Source: Clostridia bacterium
Lineage (GTDB): Bacteria > Bacillota > Clostridia > Oscillospirales > CAG-272
Length of the DNA stretch: 57,045 nt
Direction of reading: 5' to 3'
NCBI GenBank assembly: GCA_017522795.1
Contig: JAFWXZ010000015.1
Coordinates: 1-57,045 of the forward strand
The notes under the pieces are model-generated. The model searched no databases. It saw nothing but the letters and a program-made list of their open reading frames with translations, and had not been told where the DNA came from. The first letter of the stretch is position 1, and each line of letters begins with the position of its first letter. Position numbers and translations under genes: made by a program. Positions 44,675 through 51,750 of this stretch are shown one piece after another.

Positions 44675-44830
44675 CTAAAACCCACTCGGAAATAGGTTTT
44701 AGTTTAAGATAAAATTTTGGTAAGTGTCTTCTGTTGTTTCGGACACTTACTGAAATTCTCCTAACTAGATTGGGTTTTTTGTTTCCCAATCTAACCCGAG
44801 GGCTGGGGTATCTCAGCCCTTTTCTTTTTG
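44675..44830 (+). terminator. Cluster of hairpins ending with a terminator after the small pilin
   Basis: Four stems in 150 bases: CTAAAACC/GGTTTTAG (44675-44702), TAAGTGTC/GACACTTA (44721-44749), TAGATTGGG/CCCAATCTA (44766-44793) and AGGGCTG/CAGCCCT (44799-44820), the last followed by TTTTCTTTTTG. The last resembles the terminators after units A and C. Confidence 0.65.
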
Positions 44831-44881
44831 TGTTTTATCTTTCTTGGCGCGAGGAGAAGGCGCGGCTTTATCGCAAAAAAA

Positions 44882-44950
44882 TGTCCTCTAAAAATGCGTT
44901 TTAGAGGACAAAAAATCGAGGCTCGGCGAGATTTTATCGCCGAGCCTTTT
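44882..44950. terminator. Back-to-back hairpins ahead of giant pilin C
   Basis: TGTCCTCTAAAA/TTTTAGAGGACA (44882-44910) has T-runs in the minus direction, and AGGCTCGGCGA/TCGCCGAGCCT (44919-44947) is followed by TTTT on the plus strand. Together they insulate unit C from both sides. Between here and the start at 45095 no clear sigma-A promoter is visible. Confidence 0.6.
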
Positions 44951-45011
44951 GTGGTAGTTTTTTGTATAGAGAACGCCAAAAACCTAGACGCGCCAAGGCT
45001 TTTTCGTCCTC

Positions 45012-45237
45012 TTGTGTTTTCTATTAACATCAACGATAGAAATCGGTCGAAAAAGAGAGAAAAAAGAAATAAAAAATCGTCAGGAGGACGAAATATGAAA
45101 AACACAAAAAGATCGGCGTTTACGATCGTCGAGCTGGTAATCGTAATTGCGGTAATAGCAATCCTTTCCGCAGTTCTGATTCCCACCTTCGGCGCGATCA
45201 TCAAGGACGCCAACATCGCGGCTGACCAGACCGCGGC
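45012..45237 (+). repeat. Long inverted repeat, right arm
   Basis: 226 bases covering the leader and first codons of giant pilin C, matching 37680-37905 in reverse. Both arms keep exactly 83 bases from the arm edge to the start codon. Confidence 0.85.
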
Positions 45238-48200
45238 CAGCACTCTGACTACAGAGCTTCACGTTTACCTTATGGGTAAAGAAATTAAAACTGAGGCAGA
45301 GCTTGTTAAGGCTCTCAATGATGAAAAGCTTGGCTTTACCGACAAGAAGCTTACTCCCAAATCGGCAAGCTACGGGTACCATTATTGGTATGATGCTGAA
45401 ACCCAGACAATTATTACCGGTACAGCCGCACAGATTGAAGAAATCGGTAAAGAAAGAAAACAATCTGGTACTGTAACTCAGGACGGTCCTGCTCTTATGT
45501 CTGCAGTCCTTGTTAACGAAACAGAAAACAATAATTCTGCAAACATCAGCTTCCGTGATATCTACGGTTACGGCATCTATCTTATTGATAAGGGCGGTAG
45601 CTACATTGCAGAAGCAATTAACGAGATCGATAAGCTTTCCGGCAAGACTTCTTATGAATCATTGATAAACAAACTTGCAACTGCTGTAAGCGAAGATGCT
45701 GATAAAGAGTTTGTTACCCTAATCCAGACAACCGTTACTACTACGACAATTAGAACCGAGGCAGGAGCTTTCTTCACCGAGGGCGAGAGCACAAATGAGT
45801 ATTTCTCTGCGTCTGCTACTTTCGTTGGTAACGTATATTACAACTATACCGAGGGAAGCGTAAACACAGATAGTTCAAGTGCTCCTACTCCCACCGGTAC
45901 GGTTGAGGTTCCTTCTCATATCAACGGTATTGTAGAGGGTGGACTTAATTATTCTGCGGAAGCTGAGGTTACTATTACTATTGAAAGCACTTCCGTTCTC
46001 GCTCCTAACTCGACTAATGCAACGGTAAAATATGATGACGAGGAGTGGACTGTAGAGGGAGATGTTCTTGTTTCCACTAAGACTGAGAACAAGCCCGCCG
46101 ATATTCCTCTTGTTAAGAAGCTTACCTTTAATGACTTTGTGATCAGTTACAACGACCCCGGTGATGCTTCTAAGGTTAACGTTAACGCCGGCAACATTTA
46201 CATTTCCTATACTGCAGAGCTTGACTTCTTCGCAAAGAATGCTGCTGAAGGAAGCACCGAGACATCCGAGTTTATTAACGAATGGAAATCTTCTAACGAA
46301 AATGTTGCAAAAGTAAGTGATATTGGTTTGGTTACTATCACCACTCCTAATGATACAAACGGTTATTCCACCACAATCACAGCAAAGGCTCTTGATATGG
46401 ACGGCAACGAAATCGAAAGATCTGTGACCGTTATCGTTAACAAGCCTATGGAAGCAAACATTACTCTTGCTGGTAGAACGTTTGCTCTTAACGGCGGCAC
46501 TCACGAGCTTGACTGGTTCTACTCCACTGGTGCAAAGCTTACATCCGCCGTTTCCGGAACTATTAATTATAAGTATGAGGATGTTTTTGCAAAGGGTACC
46601 AACGATATAACCGTTTCTGTTGCTGAAGGTAGTATCTTCGCTGCAAGCGGTAAGGACATCACGCTTGTTTCCTCTGAAAGCGTAGGATATTTCACCGTTT
46701 CTGTGGACGGCGGTCTTCTTGCAACTACCTTTAAGGTAAACGTAATTGATAACTCCAAGTCTACTGTTGATATTGACTTCTATGATAAGGATGCTACTCC
46801 CGAAACCTACCTTCACTACATAGGTAGTAAGGATGGCGTTAAGCTTGGTGACCTCTTCACCGATAAGGGCGGTATGGTTGGCGCAACTGTTAACATCTAT
46901 GACGCTGTAGATGCTGACGGCTCTGTATTTAAGTGGAACACCAACTGGACTAACGACGAGGTTTCTGCACAGATTGACGGCGCAGCATATAACGGAAGCA
47001 CATACACTTGGACTCTTGATTCCGATTGGGAGAACGCAATTCTTCGGTTCAGCACATCTGATGGTTATGTTCCTGAAGATTTTGATATTCATATTAAGGT
47101 TGCTCCCTCCAATGGTGCGGCATATGTTGTTAAGGTTGTAGTTGTTGACGCTGCTAACGTTAATAATGTAGAGGATATGAAGACCGCATTTGCAGCAGGT
47201 AAGGATGTTGTTCTTCATTCCGATGTTTCTGTAAGCACAGGTACAACTATCAATGTTGGAGATAATATTCTTTACGGTAATGGTTATGTAATAAGCGCGA
47301 AAACATATGTTGCAGATGCAACTGGTGGAACGGATAATTATGTAACATATTCTTATACTACGAAAAAGGTTTGTGATAATTCCTCTTGCGGTAAATATGG
47401 TACGGGTTGGTCTACCTTGGGTTGTGGTCTAGGCGGTCACGCATCAAAAAATATTATAACTGGAACTACAAAAAATAAAGGTGATGCCTATACTGCATAC
47501 AGAACAAATCAGTCTATGATTACACTTTCTGGTGGTAAGATAGACAATATTTATATTGACGGCCCTGTTTATCCTGAACTTCAGTATTACACTGACGAGA
47601 GTTATGATGGAAATAGCACCGGTCATACAGCATATTATGTGTCCGGCATTACTACAACAGGAACATCTACTATTGTCAATTCTTATGTTACCGGTTTCCG
47701 TCAGCCTGTACAGGCTGCGGGTACTCTGCTGAATGTTGAGAACACCACTCTTCGTGGCGGTAACTACAGCAACCTTCTTCTTTCTGCAGGTAACCTTTAT
47801 CTCAAGAACGTAACAACCGTTCAGGATCAAAAGGGTCAGCAGGCTACCGTTGGAGATACAAGTAAGAGTGTAATTGGTATGGGTATTGCAATCGGTACAG
47901 GCGCACTTTCCTCTACCATTACCATTGATGGTTATCTCAATCAGCACAACTGGGTAAAACAGAATCCCGGAGGTAGTCTTCCTGTTATTACAGATACAAG
48001 TGGCACAGAGTTGAATTTGGGCAACCTGTTTGGATATATATTTACGGGTATGACTAAGTTGGGACAGACTATTGAGGTTGGTAGTCTTCAGTACTATATC
48101 CATAAGGATCAGCAGAATATGGAATCTGATGCAAGTAAGTGTGAAAACAATTACGTAAACGCAGGTATTGTGTTCTGTGAAATTGGTAATTCATCTTATA

Positions 48201-48610
48201 TTGATGGATTGAACGTTAACGTATCTATTATTAATGGTGCAAATCGTGACAAGGGCATTATGTCAAAGACGAATCTTGATGTTCTTGATATGAGATTTAA
48301 AGATTTGGGATTAACACTTGGTCCTATAAGCATTAACGCTGCTACTGAGCTTGGTACAGATGGTAGATTCATTGTCTGGAGTTATAAGGATGGACGTAAC
48401 TGGGTTAGAAATGGTCTTGCAATAGATCTTGTTTCTGGCTCTGCACCTAGTGTAGTCGTAGACAGCACTTTGACCGAGGATCCTTCTGCATCTGTAAGCG
48501 GATTCACCGGTACTTACGTTCCCGTTGTATACAGAGGTCGTTATGACAACCTTGGTGTATATACCTCTAAGTATATCATCAACGACAGTAACAAGCTTAC
48601 TGCAAACTAA
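45095..48610 (+). CDS. Giant pilin-like protein C (1171 aa)
   Basis: Starts at 45095 after GTCAGGAGGACGAAAT. The prepilin N-terminus KRSA|FTIVELVIVIAVIAIL and the first 47 codons are almost identical to protein A at DNA level. The head motif KSASYGYHYWYDAETQ, an Ig-like segment (WKSSNENVAKVSDIG), and the beta-helix-like C-terminus (NIYIDGPVYPELQY, NSYVTGFRQPV, TTLRGGNYSNL, VTTVQDQKG, WSYKDGRNW) follow. At about residues 755-790 it carries a Cys/His insert (VCDNSSCGKY, then LGCGLGGH), like B but with different spacing. It is followed by its membrane partner. Terminators lie upstream and no clear promoter is seen, so its control is unexplained. Confidence 0.85.
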   Translation: MKNTKRSAFTIVELVIVIAVIAILSAVLIPTFGAIIKDANIAADQTAASTLTTELHVYLMGKEIKTEAELVKALNDEKLGFTDKKLTPKSASYGYHYWYDAETQTIITGTAAQIEEIGKERKQSGTVTQDGPALMSAVLVNETENNNSANISFRDIYGYGIYLIDKGGSYIAEAINEIDKLSGKTSYESLINKLATAVSEDADKEFVTLIQTTVTTTTIRTEAGAFFTEGESTNEYFSASATFVGNVYYNYTEGSVNTDSSSAPTPTGTVEVPSHINGIVEGGLNYSAEAEVTITIESTSVLAPNSTNATVKYDDEEWTVEGDVLVSTKTENKPADIPLVKKLTFNDFVISYNDPGDASKVNVNAGNIYISYTAELDFFAKNAAEGSTETSEFINEWKSSNENVAKVSDIGLVTITTPNDTNGYSTTITAKALDMDGNEIERSVTVIVNKPMEANITLAGRTFALNGGTHELDWFYSTGAKLTSAVSGTINYKYEDVFAKGTNDITVSVAEGSIFAASGKDITLVSSESVGYFTVSVDGGLLATTFKVNVIDNSKSTVDIDFYDKDATPETYLHYIGSKDGVKLGDLFTDKGGMVGATVNIYDAVDADGSVFKWNTNWTNDEVSAQIDGAAYNGSTYTWTLDSDWENAILRFSTSDGYVPEDFDIHIKVAPSNGAAYVVKVVVVDAANVNNVEDMKTAFAAGKDVVLHSDVSVSTGTTINVGDNILYGNGYVISAKTYVADATGGTDNYVTYSYTTKKVCDNSSCGKYGTGWSTLGCGLGGHASKNIITGTTKNKGDAYTAYRTNQSMITLSGGKIDNIYIDGPVYPELQYYTDESYDGNSTGHTAYYVSGITTTGTSTIVNSYVTGFRQPVQAAGTLLNVENTTLRGGNYSNLLLSAGNLYLKNVTTVQDQKGQQATVGDTSKSVIGMGIAIGTGALSSTITIDGYLNQHNWVKQNPGGSLPVITDTSGTELNLGNLFGYIFTGMTKLGQTIEVGSLQYYIHKDQQNMESDASKCENNYVNAGIVFCEIGNSSYIDGLNVNVSIINGANRDKGIMSKTNLDVLDMRFKDLGLTLGPISINAATELGTDGRFIVWSYKDGRNWVRNGLAIDLVSGSAPSVVVDSTLTEDPSASVSGFTGTYVPVVYRGRYDNLGVYTSKYIINDSNKLTAN

Positions 48611-48622
48611 TTAAAAAACAGT

Positions 48623-48650
48623 TTCTGCGGCGGCGAAAGTCGCCGCAGAA
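48623..48650 (+). promoter_or_regulatory. Unit C intercistronic hairpin
   Basis: TTCTGCGGCG pairs with CGCCGCAGAA, followed by CCTGAAAGGGAAAACAAA ahead of the membrane-protein gene. Same position and sequence type as in units A and B. Confidence 0.7.
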
Positions 48651-48677
48651 TTCAAAATGCCTGAAAGGGAAAACAAA

Positions 48678-49472
48678 ATGGCAAAAAAAGATACAGAAAA
48701 TTTTGATTTTGAAACAGAATCCGAGGGTAAAGGGAAATTTGATCTTGCGGGATTCTTTAAAAATCTTACAAAACAGCAAAAAGGTATTATCCTTATTGCT
48801 GCTGTGGCTATTGTGCTTGTTGTCGCAATAGTAGTTGTATGTGCTATTGTAGGTGCAAACGGCGGATTTAACAGTGACGGAGGCACCAACGGAAGCAGTG
48901 GTGATAATTCCACAACCGATGGTGACGGCAATATACACGATGAAGTTCCGGACACAATTATTGAGTTCTATATTTCCTCTCCACCTGTAAGAAATCTGTA
49001 CAATGTTGGCGACGAGGCTAACTATTCAGGTTTGACATTCTTTATCAGAGATACTGATCGTAACATTATTAATATCAGTTATGATGATGATCCTGATGCA
49101 TTCAATATCACGGGATTTGATAGCTCCGCTCCTGTAGAATCACAGACTATTACGGTAGAATGTAGAGGATATACAGATACTTTTGTTGTAAAAATAGAAG
49201 AGCCTGCTCCAGTAAAGCCCACCCTCGTAAATATTACAATAGATCCAATGCCTCAAACGACCTATGGAAAAGGCGAGTCGCTTAATTTAATGGGTTCATA
49301 TATTGTGGTTGAATATAGCGATGGTACAACCGAATCTATCAAGCTTAGAATGAAGCATATATCTGGCTTTGATCCCGATTTGACTGTTGGTGATCATGTG
49401 TTGACTGTTAAGTACCATGATGATAACGGCGGCTATGCCGAAACCACATTCACTGTAACAATCACAGAATAA
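48678..49472 (+). CDS. Unit C membrane protein with two Ig-like domains
   Basis: Starts at 48678 after GAAAGGGAAAACAAA; the frame also opens at 48657 but without a site. The 264-residue product has a charged N-terminus (MAKKDTENFDFETESEGK), one membrane helix (about 38-62), a Gly/Ser/Asp-rich spacer and two Big_3-like domains (YNVGDEANYSGLTFFI ... GYTDTFVVKI; YGKGESLNLMGSYIVVEYSDGT ... GYAETTFTVTI). It is closest to the unit A protein (shared ITGFDSS, TVECRG, IKLRMKH), which supports A and C being the most recent duplicates. It faces the outside of the cell and is paired with giant pilin C. Confidence 0.8.
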   Translation: MAKKDTENFDFETESEGKGKFDLAGFFKNLTKQQKGIILIAAVAIVLVVAIVVVCAIVGANGGFNSDGGTNGSSGDNSTTDGDGNIHDEVPDTIIEFYISSPPVRNLYNVGDEANYSGLTFFIRDTDRNIINISYDDDPDAFNITGFDSSAPVESQTITVECRGYTDTFVVKIEEPAPVKPTLVNITIDPMPQTTYGKGESLNLMGSYIVVEYSDGTTESIKLRMKHISGFDPDLTVGDHVLTVKYHDDNGGYAETTFTVTITE

Positions 49473-49526
49473 AACAATTCTCCTAAATTGTTTTCAACTA
49501 AAAAGGGCTGATTTCAGCCCTTTTTG
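49471..49526 (+). terminator. Two-hairpin terminator of pilin unit C
   Basis: AAAACAATT/AATTGTTTT (49471-49494) is the exact counterpart of the unit A hairpin at 33579-33602. It is followed by AAAAGGGCTG/CAGCCCTTTT (49501-49524) and a T-run. Confidence 0.8.
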
Positions 49527-49551
49527 TTATGTTTAGTTGGCATTTTAGGGA

Positions 49552-49676
49552 GTTTACACCTCATCCGTCAGCTTTGCTGACAGCTTCTCGCTGAGGCTCG
49601 GTCACGTTTTGGCTCTTGCGTTATTAACGCAATTCACTACCAAAACGCCGCTTCGCTACCTCGAGGGGAAGGCATA
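49552..49676. repeat. Possible interspersed repeat (REP-like)
   Basis: The stretch begins ACACCTCATCCGTCAGC with the small palindrome GTCAGC-TTT-GCTGAC and ends CCTCGAGGGGAAGGC. Between them is a larger imperfect hairpin (CGTTTTGG ... CCAAAACG around GCGTTATTAACGC). The ends resemble short dispersed non-coding repeats of Clostridia. Only one copy was noticed in the window. Confidence 0.45.
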
Positions 49677-49677
49677 A

Positions 49678-49707
49678 AAAAAGGTCGGATTTTCATCCGA
49701 CCTTTTT
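49678..49707. terminator. Bidirectional terminator after the second MsmX gene
   Basis: Perfect 13-bp stem AAAAAGGTCGGAT / ATCCGACCTTTTT with loop TTTC, flanked by A and T tracts on both sides. It lies 24 bases past the minus-strand ATPase stop. Confidence 0.8.
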
Positions 49708-49731
49708 GGTTTTGTTATGTAATCTTTGATA

Positions 49732-50856
49732 TTACACGAGAAGGTTGGTCTGCTCTTCTACATTGAAGAAGTGCATAACCTTGCCCTCGCAGGTTACGTG
49801 GAGGGGTGCGCCCTGAACGAGAGAGCGACGCTGATCGTCGGTAAGAGAAACGGTGGGAATACGAACGATGAGCTTATCGCCGTTTTCGGTAACGACGTGA
49901 AGGTGAAGCTCGCTACCCATCATCTCATTTACGAGGATCTGGCAGGAAATTGCATCGGGAGCGCCTGCCTCAGCGAGAACGAAGTGCTCGGGACGAACGC
50001 CGAGAATTATATTCTGAGAGCCAACGCCCTTTGCTGCGAGAGCAGTTGCCTTCTCACCTGTGACCTCGATCTTAGCGCCATAGGGAGTTACGTAGTACTT
50101 ATCGCCCTCTTTTACGAGTTTGGTGTTAAAGGTGTTCATCTTAGGAGCGCCGATGAACTCTGCAACGAAGAGGTTGCAGGGCATATCAAATACCTCGGTG
50201 GGAGTGCCAACCTGCTGGATAAGGCCGTCCTTCATAATAACGATACGGTCGCCAAGAGTCATAGCCTCTGTCTGATCGTGTGTTACATAGATGAAGGTGG
50301 TGTTGATCTTCTTACGGAGAAGAATGATCTCTGCTCTCATCTGGTTACGGAGCTTAGCATCGAGGTTGGAGAGAGGTTCGTCCATAAGGAATACCTTGGA
50401 GTCACGAACCATCGCACGACCGATAGCAACTCTCTGACGCTGACCGCCAGAAAGCGCTCTGGGCTTTCTGGTAAGGTACTCGGTGATGCCAAGAACCTCG
50501 GCAGCCTCGGTTACTCTCTTATAAACCTCATCCTGAGGAACCTTCTTAAGACGAAGGGAGAACGCCATGTTCTCAAAAACTGTCAGGTGAGGATAAAGCG
50601 CGTAGTTCTGGAATACCATGGCGATATCTCTGTCACGAGGCTGGAGATCATTTACTACAACGCCGTCAATCTCAACAGTACCGCCGGAGATGTCCTCAAG
50701 ACCTGCGATCATACGGAGGGTGGTGGACTTACCACATCCGGAGGGACCTACGAAAACGATAAACTCCTTATCGGCGATATCAAGGTTGAAGTTATCTACT
50801 GCAAGAGTGTTCTTGCCGTATATTTTCTTTACATTAGTTAATTTTACGCTTGCCAT
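49732..50856 (-). CDS. msmX: Sugar ABC transporter ATP-binding protein (MsmX/UgpC-type)
   Basis: A 374-residue ATPase of the usual MsmX length. Walker A GPSGCGKST, signature LSGGQRQR, Walker B VFLMDEPLSNLDA and H-loop YVTHDQ are all present, with a C-terminal TOBE-type domain. It is the last gene of the binding-protein/MalF/MalG operon, 12 bases after the MalG-type gene, and so has a clear cognate importer, unlike the copy at 28867. MsmX proteins often serve several importers. Confidence 0.93.
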   Translation of the reverse strand: MASVKLTNVKKIYGKNTLAVDNFNLDIADKEFIVFVGPSGCGKSTTLRMIAGLEDISGGTVEIDGVVVNDLQPRDRDIAMVFQNYALYPHLTVFENMAFSLRLKKVPQDEVYKRVTEAAEVLGITEYLTRKPRALSGGQRQRVAIGRAMVRDSKVFLMDEPLSNLDAKLRNQMRAEIILLRKKINTTFIYVTHDQTEAMTLGDRIVIMKDGLIQQVGTPTEVFDMPCNLFVAEFIGAPKMNTFNTKLVKEGDKYYVTPYGAKIEVTGEKATALAAKGVGSQNIILGVRPEHFVLAEAGAPDAISCQILVNEMMGSELHLHVVTENGDKLIVRIPTVSLTDDQRRSLVQGAPLHVTCEGKVMHFFNVEEQTNLLV

Positions 50857-50868
50857 AATTAATTCTCC

Positions 50869-51750
50869 TTATCCTTTTACTGCGCCGCCGGTGACGCCCT
50901 CAACATAGTACTTCTGCAATGCGAGGAATACCGCGGTAACGGGGATTGAAACTGTAACGCCCGCCGCACAGAATCGTGTGTACATCGTACTGGGGTTAGT
51001 AGCCTGCAGCCAGCCCCACATACCTACGGCAACGTTCTTACCGAGATCATCGCCCGCTGCAAGGAATCTTGCAAGCATAAAGTCGCCCCAGGGAGCCATA
51101 AAGCCCATAAGTATGGTGTAGATGATGATAGGCTTGGAAAGAGGCATAATAACCTTGTAGAATACCTGCCAACGAGTTGCACCGTCAATTCTCGCTGCCT
51201 CGTCAAGGCTCTTAGAAATGGTATCAAAGAAGCCCTTGGATACGTAGTATCCCATACCCGAGCTTGCACAATAAACGATGATCAGACCGAAAGGTGCGTT
51301 AGCGTGTGTAAGTCCCAGGTCGCCGAAGATCTTGTAAATAAGGATCATTGTAAGGAAGCCGGGGAACATACCCAGGATAAGCATAAAGTTCATCAGGAAC
51401 TTTCTACCCTTGAATCTCAGACGGGAGAGGGTGTAAGACATAGAAAGAATGAAGAATGTCTGAAGCACCGCGGTAGCAAGACCCATAATGGTAGTGTTAA
51501 TGAACCAGGTCGGGAAGTTGGTATTGGTAAAGAGATACTCGTAGTTGCCAAAGCCCCACTCCTTAGGTATCATATAATCAACACGACCGGTGCTCTCCAT
51601 TCTCAGCGACTCAAGCACGATACCGAAGTAGGGGAAGAGCCAAACAACAGTCATGACGATCAGCACTATGTAGATCAGGGTGTTGGATATTCTTCTGCTG
51701 GCCTTTGCGCCGAGGCCGGACTTTTTAATAGAAGATGTATTATTTTTCAT
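50869..51750 (-). CDS. Sugar ABC transporter permease (MalG-type)
   Basis: A 293-residue CUT1 permease with six membrane helices (first: TLIYIVLIVMTVVWLFPYFG) and the EAA loop DEAARIDGATRWQVFYKVIMP. Its start at 51750 overlaps the last base of the MalF-type gene's stop codon, so the two are coupled. The operon context with GH53 suggests uptake of galacto-oligosaccharides released from galactan, comparable to the ganSPQ system of Bacillus, but a malto-oligosaccharide role is not excluded. Confidence 0.9.
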   Translation of the reverse strand: MKNNTSSIKKSGLGAKASRRISNTLIYIVLIVMTVVWLFPYFGIVLESLRMESTGRVDYMIPKEWGFGNYEYLFTNTNFPTWFINTTIMGLATAVLQTFFILSMSYTLSRLRFKGRKFLMNFMLILGMFPGFLTMILIYKIFGDLGLTHANAPFGLIIVYCASSGMGYYVSKGFFDTISKSLDEAARIDGATRWQVFYKVIMPLSKPIIIYTILMGFMAPWGDFMLARFLAAGDDLGKNVAVGMWGWLQATNPSTMYTRFCAAGVTVSIPVTAVFLALQKYYVEGVTGGAVKG

